Shown: positions 23,341-36,000, counted from the first letter of the stretch. The stretch is DNA of 64,000 bases from Diphasiastrum complanatum (GCA_029204225.1 CM055113.1:2374081-2438080), one strand, 5' to 3'. Made by a program: numbers and translations. The notes: generated by a model from the sequence alone, not told the origin.

Positions 23341-24541
23341 AAATTTTAGCGGTCCTTGATCCATGAATTAAACTTATTGCATTTTAATTATTGGTACATG
23401 AAAACTGTCTTGAAGCCAGCCTTGCAAAATCTGGACGATATTTTTCAGGATGCGTGAGAAATCCTGCTTTTGTCTGTGAGCTGTTACAAACATCTGATAC
23501 ATCTTTGGGTTAGTTATTGGACACGTTTGTATGTGAATACCTCCTTTCAGATGGATTCTGAAAGAGAGGTATAACCGGATGCAGGGTTTAACGCTGGTGT
23601 CCTGAGAATGGTGTATAATATTATTTTTTAAACTTTTCAGATATGCATCTGAAACGTTTCTCAAAGCTTTTTCTGTCTTGGCTTCTTGAGTTTGGGAGTT
23701 TGAATGCATGATCGAGATCGAATACAATGTGTGTTTATTTACCTCTCTTTCTTGTGATGTGGAGAAGTATCTTCAACATGAGATGTATGACATAATGTTT
23801 TGGCAGGTCTGGTTTGAGTTTAAGTTTTCTAGCCTTATATAAAGCCTTTTCTCACTAGATTCTGTAGATCTGCAGGACAATGGTTGCTATTTAGTTATTC
23901 TCACAAGATTTTACCATTCTGTATTTAATAAGGTAACTTTTCAACGTCAGTAAATTATTAAAAGGTACATCTAGTGATTTTGTGACGAGTTGATAGTGTA
24001 GAACTATCTGCAGATTTTCCAGTTTCTGGAATCATTACAATCTAATTTGGTACTTGCTGTTTGTATCTGGACTTTTCTTTGGAATTCTTCCAAGGCTTCA
24101 ATGTATCAATGACTATGGACAGGTGTATAATTCATGGTGAATAATTCATGGACCATACAACCATTTGTGTTTTAAAATCAGCAGCAGTTCATTTACCAGG
24201 GGTTATGTTCTGGCTTTCATAAGACATAATAGCCTCGTTATGCTTAATGTCTCTGTGCAATGAATCTATTTCATATATAACATTCATCCTGGTGGTTGTC
24301 TTGATGGAATCGGACTCTGCATTTATTAAAAGAAATAGATATGCTGTTTTATATTCATCTATTTGAAGATATACATACTTGTTGACTTTCAAAAGTAGTA
24401 TAGCAGTTGCAATTTGGTTCTTTATTTGATGAGTCTGTAGTGTGCAAATGTCAAACGGGAACTCCTGTTGTCCCGAGATTCTGAGTTTGGAACCCGATCA
24501 TAGAGTATGAACTTGGCTAACCTTTATTGTTTTTTTGGCAG
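22702..24541 (+). promoter_or_regulatory. 5'-leader intron of the SAM synthetase gene (1840 bp)
   Basis: Donor TTCAAG then GTATGG (22702) and acceptor TTTTTTTGGCAG (ending 24541) place a single long intron five bases before the start codon. Leader introns are established for plant SAM synthetase genes. Its first third is a tandem repeat (22702-23340). Leader introns of this kind often raise expression (intron-mediated enhancement); that role is inferred here. Confidence 0.85.
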
Positions 24542-24546
24542 TCAAA

Positions 24547-25725
24547 ATGGAGACATTTTTGTTCACCTCTGAGTCCGTCAATGAGGGACATCCAGATAAG
24601 CTCTGTGATCAGATTTCTGATGCTGTCCTAGATGCGTGCCTTGCACAAGATCCTGACAGCAAGGTAGCATGCGAAACCTGTACTAAGACAAACATGGTGA
24701 TGATCTTTGGCGAAATTACCACCAAAGCAAATATCGATTATGAGAAAATTGTCAGGGATACATGCAGGGGCATAGGTTTTGTCTCCGATGCAGTGGGTCT
24801 AGATGCAGATAAGTGCAAGGTGTTGGTCAACATTGAGCAGCAAAGTCCAGATATTGCTCAAGGTGTGCATGGACATCTGACAAAGAAACCAGAGGAGATT
24901 GGAGCTGGTGACCAGGGGCACATGTTTGGGTATGCAACAGATGAGACTGAGGAGCTCATGCCCCTGAGTCATGTTTTAGCCACCAAGCTTGGGGCCAAGC
25001 TTACAGAGGTGAGGAAGAATGGGACTTGTGGTTGGTTGAGGCCTGATGGTAAGACACAGGTCACAGTGGAGTATCGCAATGAAGGTGGGGCAATGGTACC
25101 TCTTCGTGTACACACTGTTCTCATTTCCACTCAGCATGATGAAACAGTTACCAATGACCAGATTGCTGCCGATTTGATGAAACATGTGATCAAGCCTGTC
25201 ATTCCTGACAAGTACTTGGATGAAAAAACAATCTTTCATCTCAACCCGTCTGGAAGGTTTGTGATTGGAGGACCTCATGGAGATGCTGGGCTAACAGGAA
25301 GAAAGATTATAATTGACACTTACGGAGGTTGGGGTGCTCATGGAGGTGGCGCATTTTCTGGAAAGGATCCAACAAAAGTGGACCGCAGTGGTGCATACAT
25401 TGTTCGACAAGCAGCAAAGAGCATTGTTGCAGCAGGTCTAGCCCGTCGTTGCATTGTGCAAGTATCCTATGCCATAGGAGTTCCAGAACCACTTTCCGTG
25501 TTTGTTGACACCTACGGCACCGGGAAGATCCCTGACTCTCAAATTTTGAATCTGATCAAGGAAAGCTTTGATTTCCGCCCAGGTATGATTGCAATTAGCC
25601 TTGATCTAAAGCGAGGAGGCAACAGATACCAAAAAACTGCAGCTTATGGACACTTTGGTCGTGATGATCCTGACTTCACCTGGGAAACTGTGAAGCCTTT
25701 GAAGTATGAAAAGTTGGAGGCTTAG
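24547..25725 (+). CDS. SAMS: S-adenosylmethionine synthetase (methionine adenosyltransferase)
   Basis: It joins methionine and ATP to make S-adenosylmethionine, releasing phosphate and pyrophosphate, in the cytosol; the product serves methylation and ethylene or polyamine pathways. The single uninterrupted 392-residue frame has family hallmarks: [13 protein letters not shown] (14-26), the signature hexapeptide GAGDQG (119-124), and the glycine-rich GGGAFSGKD (266-274). Length equals the usual plant size of about 390-394. The ATG at 24547 is chosen because the frame upstream of it lies in the splice acceptor. The coding region has no intron, usual for plant family members; the only intron is in the leader. 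No damage is seen. A truncated copy of its 5' region lies at 1-1025. Confidence 0.97.
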   Translation: METFLFTSESVNEGHPDKLCDQISDAVLDACLAQDPDSKVACETCTKTNMVMIFGEITTKANIDYEKIVRDTCRGIGFVSDAVGLDADKCKVLVNIEQQSPDIAQGVHGHLTKKPEEIGAGDQGHMFGYATDETEELMPLSHVLATKLGAKLTEVRKNGTCGWLRPDGKTQVTVEYRNEGGAMVPLRVHTVLISTQHDETVTNDQIAADLMKHVIKPVIPDKYLDEKTIFHLNPSGRFVIGGPHGDAGLTGRKIIIDTYGGWGAHGGGAFSGKDPTKVDRSGAYIVRQAAKSIVAAGLARRCIVQVSYAIGVPEPLSVFVDTYGTGKIPDSQILNLIKESFDFRPGMIAISLDLKRGGNRYQKTAAYGHFGRDDPDFTWETVKPLKYEKLEA

Positions 25726-26205
25726 GAGCACAATTTGATACAACCACTACTTCGTGCCATACATTTGATAGTAGCATTGAAAATGCTCTATATCTGGTAT
25801 ATCATTCATAAGTATCACCTCAAAAAAAGCTATTCTTTTTTCAGAGTGTAACTCGCCCAAGTTGTGTGTTTGTAGGATGACCTTTCTCTGCCAACATTGA
25901 GGAGGTACTATAGAAGTTTAGTATCTGTTTTTACCAATATGGTAGTTTTCAGCTTCCGTTTAGATTTGGCACATGAGCCCATGGAACAATTCATGTACTT
26001 TTTAAGTACGCAATGCAATGAAAATTTGAGTAATATCGATGTAGAGATATTGATGGGAATGTTGTATGATCGAATGATTGAGCAGGCTTATTTTATCGTT
26101 TTCTACTAACACAAAATGAATTGTAGTATTAGAATCTGTATAACTATTTTCGGTGCTTGGAATAGGTAGATATTGCATCTTTTGTTTTTTTGACAAATAA
26201 ATAAA
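25726..26205 (+). other. SAM synthetase 3' untranslated region (probable)
   Basis: The AT-rich sequence after the stop includes an AATAAATAAAATA cluster near 26196, a plausible poly(A) signal. The exact end is not visible, and earlier weak signals may be used. Confidence 0.4.
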
Positions 26206-27517
26206 ATATGACAGATGGGTTGCTTATTAAGCTCGAGGCTTGCATTGCACAGTACTCATGATTATGTTTTTAATCTGCAAAAGCAAGTTGATATGACACA
26301 GCTATATCGAGTTAGTGTTAGAACTTAGAACTTTGATTCGGTTGCAGGTAAAGTCATGCATATCCAGCTGAAATCACTTTGATGACCATATAGACAGACC
26401 AAAAATGGCAAGCGCAGCAGCATTAATTTCATCACAGAAACATGTTACAAATCAATTTTCTGAAAGCCCGAAAGTTTTTATGCTTGTCACTGACTGCTTT
26501 CATCAACTTGCTAGCTGAGAAATTTGAAGGAATAATTCGGACGGAATAACACGCATTTCTCAGATCCAACAGGGAGCGGTGACTGGTCCTGCGAGTGGTC
26601 ATGATGATCCATTTTATTCATTATGTGTGGCTCGGTGGAGTAGGATTCCTAACCTCGAGTAGCGGAAAGGAAGTCTTTACCAGCACGTGGCCTATTGTGT
26701 GGCACATGCCTAAAACAAATACAAAATGTGCATTAAAATTTCGTTTTGATAAATGACATGAAGAATAGTAACCTAAATGACCCACCACTCTCTTACAAGA
26801 CACTTAAGAGGTATGTAGAAAGCATAAGGAGTTAGTCACATGCAAGGTGAAAAATGGCAAAACGAGAATCACTTGCAAATTGAAGATGACCAAGTGTGTC
26901 CAACACACATCTACTTCACTCAAGGACAAAGGTGGAGATCTTTTTAGCATGAGCTTGGTACCCAAATAGGGGAATATGCATAATATACATCAAGGACTCG
27001 AGCATAAAAAGCTTAAAAAAATATCTAAGAAGGGTGGAAGACCATATTGCAGATCAACTCAAAAGCATCATGAACTTTGAATTAAACCTGTAGAGAAGTA
27101 TGTAATAATTGTAATCACTTGATTAGCCAACCTCTAGACACGGAAATAGGAGCAAAAGCCTAAATCACTACCATTGTTCATATTGAGTCCAAGCACAGAG
27201 TGGTGGTCTTCCTCCTACAAAGGGTTGACTTTGTCATCTTCATAGTTAGATTGAGTTCAAATAGGCCTTAAGCCTCTGGGATCTTTCCCAAGACACGTTT
27301 GTAGCCCACGAGACTTTGAAAGATATTATTCAAAAGACATACCCAAATGAAACTTTGCGTAGATCTAAACAAGAGGCCATAAGTTGCCTTTTATGTATTT
27401 TGTATAGTAATGATTTGATTGGCTAATTTGCAACCTAATATTCTTGCAAAATATGCCCAAGGATCTGGGACAACAAAATATCACACTAGCAAAGTTAGTC
27501 TCAACTAGGGCAACCAT
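26206..27517. other. Intergenic sequence, nothing recognised
   Basis: Short open frames only, without recognisable domains on either strand. Confidence 0.5.
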
Positions 27518-27560
27518 TTGTTAGTAGATCCATAGTTTACTCTACATCATGATTTGCATG

Positions 27561-27611
<51 letters not shown>

Positions 27612-27668
27612 TGTTAGTGCTTGTTAATAGATCCATACTTTGCTCTACATCATGATTTGCATGCTTGT
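27518..27668. repeat. (TA)n microsatellite flanked by ~46-bp direct repeats
   Basis: A pure TA tract (about 27562-27607) is flanked by two copies of a word containing CTCTACATCATGATTTGCATG (27518-27563 and about 27623-27668) with a few mismatches. Confidence 0.9.
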
Positions 27669-28522
27669 TAGAGCTCCCACGAATTCATGTTTCTTATGGA
27701 TTTGTTTGTAGAATGAAAGTTTGGATCATATACAAAATTTGTGAGGCACAATCCTACACATAAGTTTCTGTAAGCAAGCCCACATAGGCACTGTCCACCA
27801 ATAGACTGTTGGCATTTTGAATTCCTTGCATATGCCTATCATCAATTGTCCACCTATTGAAGAGCCTAATGACATCATCCTACACCACCAAAAACTATAG
27901 TTGATTATAGGAGTAAAGTGCCAAGCATTCATGTTTTCAAGCTAGTAGGTGGAATGGAGGTTCCAACTTCGGAGTCCCTTGACAATTACTCTGGGGGAAT
28001 AAAAATCCAATATCACAAAAGGTTGTTTCATGCTATTCAACATGATTGTAGCAAAAAAGAGTACGGAGCAGCTTGATAAATGTGGTAGTGCAAAGTGTCT
28101 ATTGTGGGGGTAAAGCGTGTCAATTCAATTGACACCATTGCGTAATATTTTGTAATAAATCATATACAAATAAGTTGGATAGATATCCATGCTTGTGTTG
28201 ATCTTTGTCGAAAGGTGTCCCAAATAAAGAGGTTGGCAGAATGCCCAAGCATTTTTTGTTGTGGAGGTAGACTTTAGCGACAAAAAGTTAAATGTATAGT
28301 GAGAAATATCACTTCGGCAGAGAGGAGGGTTTGACGCCATGGGGGATTGCAAACAATTCATGGTAGATTGATTTTTTCTAGTGGGTCTTATCTTGAAGAA
28401 GAACACACTTTATACATGAGCCATTCCCTAGGTTGCTCGTGGCTGAGATATAGATTCAAAGTGATGCAACAAAGATGGGCTTTGCCTTGGAGAGCATACT
28501 AGAAAAAAAGAACACACTGGAA
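27669..28522. other. Intergenic sequence, nothing recognised
   Basis: No domain-bearing frame. It ends at the copia insertion site; the short frame at 28475 is cut by the copia LTR. Confidence 0.45.
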
Positions 28523-28527
28523 CATAA
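28523..28527. repeat. Left target-site duplication (CATAA) of the copia element
   Basis: CATAA is repeated exactly at 33052-33056, just beyond the other end of the element. Confidence 0.85.
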
Positions 28528-29599
28528 TGTTGTAAAACATGGGGACAGACAACAAAAGCTTGAGCGTAGGTGTGTAGGAGCGGAAACGCAACAACTAGTA
28601 GCAGAAATATTCAAGATGAATCATTCATACAAAATTGCAAAAATGAACAATACAATAGTGAGACAAAAATTGCACTCTGATTAATATCAAATAATGAGTA
28701 CAATGGCTTGAAGTAATAACTTCAGCTTGCTAAGCGTGATAATGCTGGCTATAAAAGAACTCTGATTATAATGTTAAAAACTTGATTAACACTTACATTG
28801 CTTGATTCAGCTAGTAGTATATATTTACATGTGTCTTCAAAAAATATCTTACAAGCATTGAATGCTATTTACACCAGTCTTTGTATATGTACAAAGTGGG
28901 TAGCAGTCCAGCTGTTTTTAGGGTTGATGATAAGTTGGTGACGTCGGTTTGCCAAAACGCGAAGGTGCTCTTGAACAACGTAAATCCCGAAGGTGCCTTT
29001 AAAGTGAATGCAGAAAAAATGCGAAAAACCCGACACTGCCTTTAAATTGGACAGTGTCGCATTTTTTCCGAAGGTGCAAAAAATTGCCCCGATAGTGCCT
29101 TTAAAGTGAAGGCAGAAAAAATGCAAAAAACCCGACACTGCCTTTAAATTGGACAGTGTCGCATTTTTTTCGAAGGTGCAAAAAATGCGAAAAACCCGAT
29201 AGTGCCTTTAATATGAAATAAGGTCACAGTGTCGCATTTTTTCCGAAGTGTAAAAATGCGAAATGCCTTTAAAGCGAAGGCAGAGGAAAAAGCGAAAACC
29301 CCGACAGTGTCGCTTTTTCCCTAAAGGTGAAAAAACCGATAGTGTTGCTTTTTCCCGACAATGTCTCATTTTCTCGATAGTGCAAAAAGGCAAAAGTGCC
29401 TTAAAATTATTAAGGCAAAAAAATCCCTAAGGTGCAAAAAGGTGAAAAAGGGCAATAGTGCCTTAAAACAAAAAATGCTTTAAGAAAAACGAAGCTTGGA
29501 AAAATGCGAAGGTTCGAAATATGTTGTCGGCCTTTCGGCTGTTTTCAAGATGTTCATTACTTGTACGATTTGTTAAGGCTAAGCATAAGAAATCTAACA
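28528..29599 (-). repeat. 3' LTR of the copia element
   Basis: In element orientation it starts TGTTAGATTTC at 29599 and ends TACAACA at 28528. The first 100 bp (29500-29599) match the 5' LTR stub at 32952-33051 with few differences. It contains a tandem repeat array at 28930-29500. Confidence 0.85.
28930..29500. repeat. Degenerate ~102-107-bp tandem array inside the copia LTR
   Basis: Units starting CCTTTAAAGTGAA at 28996 and 29098 are nearly identical; later units decay. Each has short inverted words GACACTG and CAGTGTC and several AAAATGCGAAAA-like words. In element orientation the array lies in the U3 part, where enhancer-like repeats are known in other LTRs. Confidence 0.85.
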
Positions 29600-29612
29600 C
29601 TCCCCCTTAATG
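29600..29612 (-). promoter_or_regulatory. Copia polypurine tract
   Basis: On the minus strand TTAAGGGGGAG directly precedes the 3' LTR, the usual second-strand priming site. Confidence 0.7.
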
Positions 29613-29760
29613 TGGATCCTGAAAAACTTTGATCTTCAGATTAAACATATGGTTAAACCTAAGATGTTGCTCCTTTGATAGAGCCTTTGTGAAGTAATCT
29701 GTTGCCATGTAATTTGTTCTGCAGAAAACCAATGCTACTTCCTTGCTATGTACTTTCTCT

Positions 29761-30153
29761 CTAAGGATACCTGATTTCGATATGCTTGCTTTGAGAGTGA
29801 AATCTCGGATTGAGAGATAACCCTATTGTGCTTTGATTGTCACAATAGATTGTTGTAGGAAGTGTTTGTGCAAGGTTGAGGTCTGCAAGCAGTTGCCTTA
29901 GCCAGATCACCTCTTTGGTTGCATTTGTGGCAGCTATGTATTCGGATTTCATTGATGATAATGCAACCGAGGTTTGCTTCCGACTGTTCCATGAGATTGG
30001 GACTTGGTTGTATAGAAATATAAATACAGAGGCTGATTTTTTGGTATCGATATCTCCTGTCCAATCCGCATTTGAAGAGGCTTCAAGTATATCAGTAGTT
30101 TGGCTGCTTCCGTAGTAGATGCTGAGAGTTTTCGTTGCTTGGACATACGTCAT
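29761..30153 (-). pseudogene. Copia RNase H domain
   Basis: The frame contains DWTGDIDTKKSASVFIFL near its start, then ALSSMKSEYIAATNATKEV and YCDNQSTIGLS, all standard copia RNase H landmarks with acidic residues in place. It ends with the HIEIRYP motif that normally continues HFIRE; the rest is out of frame. Confidence 0.85.
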
Positions 30154-30201
30154 GACCTTTGTTTGCGCTTTCCAGTGAGTTAAGCCTGGATTTGATAGGA
30201 A

Positions 30202-31088
30202 CTAGCTAATTGTACTGATCGGATATGCAAGGTCTGGTCGCGTACAGATCATTGTGTACATCAGTGAGACGATGATGGATTGAAACGGGTAGCGCTTCAT
30301 TTCCTCCTTTTCTGCCTCAGTTTGAGGAGACTGTTTCTTTAATAATTTTAGTCCAGGGTCGAGTGGAAAGTGACTTGGTTTGCAGTTGGCCATACCATAC
30401 TTTTCCAGCACGTTGTTGAGATATCGTTGCTGACTGATGAAAATCAGTCTACTGGGTCGATCTCCTCATATCCTTTATTAGATTCAGATCGTAATTGAAG
30501 AGTAGTGTACATAGAGAGTGATGATGATGAAGTAATCTAATACAGACTTGAAGTAGACATTCGAGTCTGTTGAGTTTGGAGTAAAACCATTCTCTATCAG
30601 AAATGCGTTGATTTTCTGGAACCAGGCTCTACGGTGATTGTTTCAGCTTGTAGAGAGCCTTGTGGATTTTGCATACAAGGTGCTTTTGATTGCCCTTGAG
30701 TTCGTATCCCTCTAGCTGCAATATATAGATTTTCTCTTTGATGGTTCCATTGAGGAAAGCTGTCTAGACATCCATCTGGTGGACTTCAAGATCTACTGCG
30801 GCTGGCTGCAAAGGAGAGGAGTATGCAGATCAAAGCATGTTTGACAACTGGGCTGAAGGTTTTAGAATAATCCAGATCTGGAATATGGTAAAAGCCTTTG
30901 GCGACTAGCCTGGCCTTGGAACGATTTAGCCTGCCTTCAACGTCATATTTCACCTTGAATATCCATTTGCATGGAATTGGATTTCGGTCCTTTGGCAGCT
31001 CAACAATTGTCCATGTTTGATTCTCTATCAGAGAATCAAATTCGATGTCCATCGTTGCTTTCCACTGGTTAGCATCAGGAGTAGACAT
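30202..31088 (-). pseudogene. Copia reverse transcriptase, fragmented
   Basis: The N-terminal part (31088-30786) has WKATMDIEFDSLIENQTW, CKWIFKVKYD and SKARLVAKGF, followed by DYSKTFSPVVKH. The C-terminal part (30411-30202) has YGMANCKP and ending PDLAYPIS. Between them frameshifts and stops remove any readable YVDD active site, so the enzyme is dead. Confidence 0.8.
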
Positions 31089-31167
31089 TGCCTCAGAAAT
31101 GACGGTTGGTTCCTACACAAAGTAGTAGGCTGGATCATCCATAAATCTGGATGGAGGCTGTCTGGAC

Positions 31168-32453
31168 CTATTCGACCTTCTGGTTTGAACTTGGTCCTCT
31201 GATGCGTGTTGACTCGTTGAGGTTTTGACTCATTGTCTGAGTCAGTGTCGCTTTTCTGCAGTTGAATTCCTGGATCAGAATCTGGGTGCTCAATCCCTGG
31301 GTTGGATTTGTCAACAGCTTTTCCCTTGTGGTCGATGAACTGGTCTTCCACAAAAATGACATCTTTATTGGTGAATGTTTTCTCAGTATCCAAATTGTAG
31401 AGCTTGTATGTGGGGAATAGCTGATGAAAATTGTTTTTCTACTTTTGTCATCTAGCTTTTTTCTTAATAGATCTTCTGGGATCTGAACGAAAGCGATGCA
31501 TCCAAATACTCTAATATCTTTGAGTGATGGTTTTGATCCCGTCCACACCTCATAAGGTGTCTTGCCATTTAGGGCTTTAGTGATGGATCGATTCTGCAAG
31601 TAGACAGCTGTAGTAACAACTTCTGCTCAGAATTTCTTTGGAAGAGAGGCTTGGGCCATCATGTTCTTGGCACTTTTGATGAGTGTCTGATTCTTCCGTT
31701 CAGCTACATCATTGGACTGAGGTGAGTAGCTGGTTGTATACTGTAGATGTATCTCGTTGGCCTTGCAGAACTCCTTGAATTCTGTGGAGATATACTCTCT
31801 CCTCCATCTGCGTGTAGAGCCTTGATCTTCCTCTGGGTCTAGTTTTCGGGAGACGCATTGAACTGCTTGAAGGACTTGAACACTTCGAATTTGTCTTTCA
31901 TAAAGTAAGTAGCAGTCCTTCGAGAGAAGTCGTCGATGAAGGTTAGGAGATAGAGAGCTCCCCCTGTCGAAGCAGTCTGCATCGGGCTACAAATGTCGCT
32001 ATGTACAAGGTCAAGCAAGCCCTTGGATGTATCAATTGAGTCTGCAGTGAAAGGGATTCTAGCATGCTTGCTGATAATACAACTTTTGCATGGAGAAGTT
32101 GGCTTGTCATAGGCTAGAACCTTCTGGGATTTGTCAAGAATTGTGCAGCCCTCTGTATCGAATTCGACCCTCCGACCTGAATTTGTGATTATGCTAACTG
32201 AGAGCAGATTCTTGGTCATATTTAGAAAATGGAGAATGTTGGACAACAACTTGACTTCACCACTCTGGAATTCAACTCTGACTGTTCCTTCACCTTTGAT
32301 TGAATGTGATGAGCTGTCTCTAAGTTGCACAACTCTTGTATGGGTGAATGACTTGTAGTCCTTGAACCAGTCGCGATGGTGAGTCATATGTTGAGTTGCT
32401 CTGGAATCTAGATACCAGGAATTGATATCATGTTGTTCTCCGACGTTGGTCAT
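31168..32453 (-). pseudogene. Copia protease and integrase, fragmented
   Basis: Protease reads WYLDSRATQHMT: the catalytic DSGA has become DSRA. The pre-integrase zinc domain is cut short, with only CKSCIISKHARIPF left. The integrase core begins HSDICSPMQTAS (32453-31839 frame); after a break, 31599-31168 carries the end of integrase (ALNGKTPYEVWTGSKPSL and the following VFGCIAF). Several frameshifts lie between. Confidence 0.8.
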
Positions 32454-32666
32454 GAAAGCTGCTTCATATTCCTCTTGAATTGAGTTATTGGTTGTAGCAC
32501 TTTGTGCTAGCTGTTGTAACTACTTCTTCTTTTCATTGTTGCACTTCAAATTTCGGCAGTCCTTGATTTCGTGGCCAATCCTCTTACAGTATGTGCTTAA
32601 TAGTTTCTGCACTGGTTGGAATGATGAAAAACTTGAATTCGATCCTAAACCGGAATTTGGTCCAGA

Positions 32667-32951
32667 CTACATGTTGCTCTTCTTGTCAGTATAGTCTGAC
32701 TTTGTAGATCTCTTGGATCTAAACTTTTGATTTTTCGAATATAGAGCTTGAAGATCCGATCCTGAGCCTGAGGAGGATGTTGATCTTTTGATCTCTTTTT
32801 GTAGAGGCAGCGATATTACTCTTGATAGAGTGAGGTGCTCCTGGGTAGAAATTTTCATTACCCAATTTTTGTAGGCTTCAGATAGATTCGATAATAGAGT
32901 CATGAGTGCATCAGAATCTTCTATGACTGAGCCAGTTGCAGTCATCTGCTC
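32667..32951 (-). pseudogene. Copia gag fragment
   Basis: It reads ALMTLLSNLSEAYKNWV, the typical end of the copia gag (UBN2-type) fold, then a basic serine-rich tail. The N-terminal part is missing because of the deletion at 32952. Confidence 0.65.
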
Positions 32952-33051
32952 CAAAAATGCGAAGGTCCGAAATATGTTGTCGGCCTTTGGCTGTTTTCAA
33001 GATGCTCATTACTTGAACGATTTGTTAAGGTTGAGCATAAGAAATCTAACA
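32952..33051 (-). repeat. Truncated 5' LTR (100 bp) of the copia element
   Basis: Matches 29500-29599 over its whole length and ends at the same terminal base next to CATAA. Confidence 0.85.
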
Positions 33052-33056
33052 CATAA

Positions 33057-36000
33057 GAGTGTTGAACGAAAGAGATTTTCGCGTTGAGGGCATAGGGAAA
33101 TCAATGTTCAAAAGGTGGATGCATGTGCATGAGCAGATGTTCAAATGCAAGCAGAAAGAAAGTGCATGGATGTCACATATCAAGCTCTTCCCATTGTTTT
33201 AGATAATGCTTCCAAGGTGACAACCACATAATTTCATTAGTCAAATCTATTTGTCCAGAACGATCCAAATTTGACAATTACCATTCTACATAAGATAATA
33301 TGCAAATTTGTTGAAAATCTTTCAGAAATACTTTATTTGCAACTTGACAATGTGAAAAATGCAAAAATAAGCCTGGTAGAGGCCAAAAATCTTGTATATA
33401 GGATGATTACACATGTGTGGAGCCTGTTCCCACGTGTGAAAATAGTGTACTTGTCATGTACCATAATCATATAGGTTGTACATATGATTTAATTCAAGTT
33501 CTAGTGGCTAAAAAAGCCAGAAACTAGTTTTCTAGACATATGACACATGACATCAATCTATTGATTGCATGAGCCACATCCTTTCGTTAGGTGTCACACA
33601 TCCCATGTGTAGAGGACAGCTCACATGTGTGGAATAAGCTGAAGTAGACGAATTTTGACTTCTAGAAGATTTTCAAGTAGATTTCCATATAGAAGGAAAA
33701 TGGACCAAAAGTGCTCAAAATAGAAGGTTTTGTCCAAGTGTCAGTTTTGCATGATGAATCATCATATGACAAAGCACCTTCACACATGTGGGATCAGAGG
33801 GATGATCAGTATCACGAGCTCCCACTTATTGTATATATAGACCCACATTTGGCCATAATCATTGTGAGACACCAATCTTGGTTTTGGAAGCAATTTTGAG
33901 TGATTCTCTCCATTTTTCTACATTTGTTTTGATTGTTTTGAGGTTCTATCAATGTGTACTTGATTTTCAGGTTGGAGTTAGTACTCAGACAGTGTTTCAC
34001 ACGTGTGAAACCAGAAAGTACATTTACCTTCAATTAATGATTGTTCTTGTTAGGATTTTGTGTCTAGAATTGATGAAGTAGATTGATAGATCAAGTAATC
34101 TGACAACCAATCCCTCTTGAGGATCAGATTAGGATCCACTCTTGGTCCTTTCAGTACTTGTTTTCACAGACAACACATTTAGAGAAAACAAAAATCAAAC
34201 TATCTTGGCATATTTGTCCATGTAGTAGAGAATTTTTTTTACATGCTAGAAGAACAAAAGGTGCAAAGAGAATATTGTGAGGTTGATCCATTTGCCTCAT
34301 TAATTTTTTTGGAATTAAGTATTCAAGCAACTGATCAGTTTTTTGATGAATTTGATCGACATTGGTGGATGGACTTTTTTGAGAAATAGAAAATTAGCTT
34401 GCTCAACCTCGAAGATGCATCATCAACTGAAGAATTTTAGTGGTCTAATAAGTTATCTATTTCAGTTTTTTATTTATGAAAGTTTTTTTTTTATCTAGTT
34501 GTATTTTACATCGTTATTAAAACTTTTGTTAAAAAGGACTCAATTTTTAACATACCTTTAAATACTACCTTTTTCTTTTGAGATCAAAGAGCTATTTGTC
34601 GTCTTTAAATAGTAACACAATGTTCGTACATTGTTTTTGATTCGTAAAAAAATAACAAGTATATCAACCTATTGTTGTTGACTTAACTCATGCTATATAT
34701 GAAGGATCTTTATTTGACACTATAAATGAAACAAATTAGAAGAGTCTATTTTGTTTAATTTTTTTTTTCTGAAGTAGGTGATGTATAAAGAATATATTTT
34801 AGTAGAATACTTTGACTTTTTCAAATGATTTATAGCAAAATCAATAAAAGAATTTCAATTTTTGCTTAGGAATAAATCTATTCAATGTAAATACTGATGA
34901 ACGTTCAACTTTAAACTTATATGTAATTCTTGAAAAATACCTTAAAGTTTGCTTTATTTGTGACTTGATCATATTTGTTTCTGTTGAAAGTACAATACTA
35001 AGGACCATAAATGATCTTACATAAGACTCCAAGAGTGATTGATTGATTGATTGATACACCAATCTATTGCAAAACTAGTCATCAATTTCTTGATCTAGAT
35101 TAGCAATTTTGGATCACACAATCAATAAAAAACAATGATCAACATGCAAATCCGACCCCACACATGTGTGGTACGGCCTCCAGTATGACCTACTATAAGA
35201 ATTTGAAAGTACTCAAGTTTAGTTTACTATGGAATCATAAAATCACAAGACAAATGTAGGAAAAACTCGAGATTGCCAATTTTCTCTCAAATCTTCCCGT
35301 AGTGCCTTCTTTACAGTTATGTTTGAAGTTAAGGGATCTCAAAGTCCTCTGAAAATATACAATTGAACACAACTTGAGTAACCATAGCTTCAAGCAAATC
35401 TATTCAAATGATCACAACTCTTGAAATACGATAGACTACAATTTTCAAAGTTGTAAAATGTACTAGAATTCTCATTTTCTTGCAGTAATCAAATCAAGGC
35501 CATACATTGAACCATCAACTCCAACAAGTGCTCATAGAACAAGATATTGAGTTACCACACAGTGCTGAGCAACCAAAGTGCTAGCCTCCTATAAGATTAA
35601 GATAGTGAGTGCATGCCAACAGATTGGGAGAAGATTCTTCAATCCTCCTTGTATCATATTGCATATGAATGAATAGGGTACTGGATGAAGAGCCATAACA
35701 AGCAACAATAGAATAGAAAAAAAAGAAGGAAAAAGAGCATCAACAAAAGCTAGAGTAGTGATGATCAATGGACAATCAATGAATACGATAATAGAAGAAA
35801 AAAGAGAGAAAATAGTACAAAGTGTGTGCGATGGTTACACATTAAGCTCAAGCCGACAAAATTCTTTTAAACTAAAAATCTACATGAACCTTAATAAAAA
35901 TGCATTGAAATGAAAAAGAGTTCATTTAAAGTAATCAATTTTGAAAACCATCAAAGACATAGACCGCCCAACAACAATGATCTTCCATTCTATTCAAACA

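Larger units (their letters stand above)
28528..33051 (-). mobile_element. Ty1/copia retrotransposon with target duplication, internally decayed
   Basis: The element is bounded by TG...CA and flanked by CATAA on both sides. On the minus strand the order is: a truncated 5' LTR of 100 bp (33051-32952), gag (32951-32667), protease and integrase (32453-31168 with breaks), RT (31088-30202, damaged), RNase H (30153-29761), the polypurine tract (29612-29600) and a 3' LTR of 1072 bp (29599-28528). The 5' LTR joins gag directly, so the rest of that LTR, the primer-binding site and the start of gag are deleted. Coding frames carry several frameshifts. It is a different subfamily from the copia element at 17245-21590 but shares its domain order. 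Confidence 0.9.

Noticed and set aside
24535-24546. Upstream in-frame extension of SAM synthetase starting at TTG (adds four residues)
   Set aside because: These bases overlap the leader-intron acceptor (TTTGGCAG, ending 24541); ATG at 24547 gives the usual plant start MET-F-L-F-T-S.
28930-29500. CRISPR-like array
   Set aside because: Repeats are about 105 bp, degenerate and contiguous without spacers, inside a copia LTR of a plant genome.
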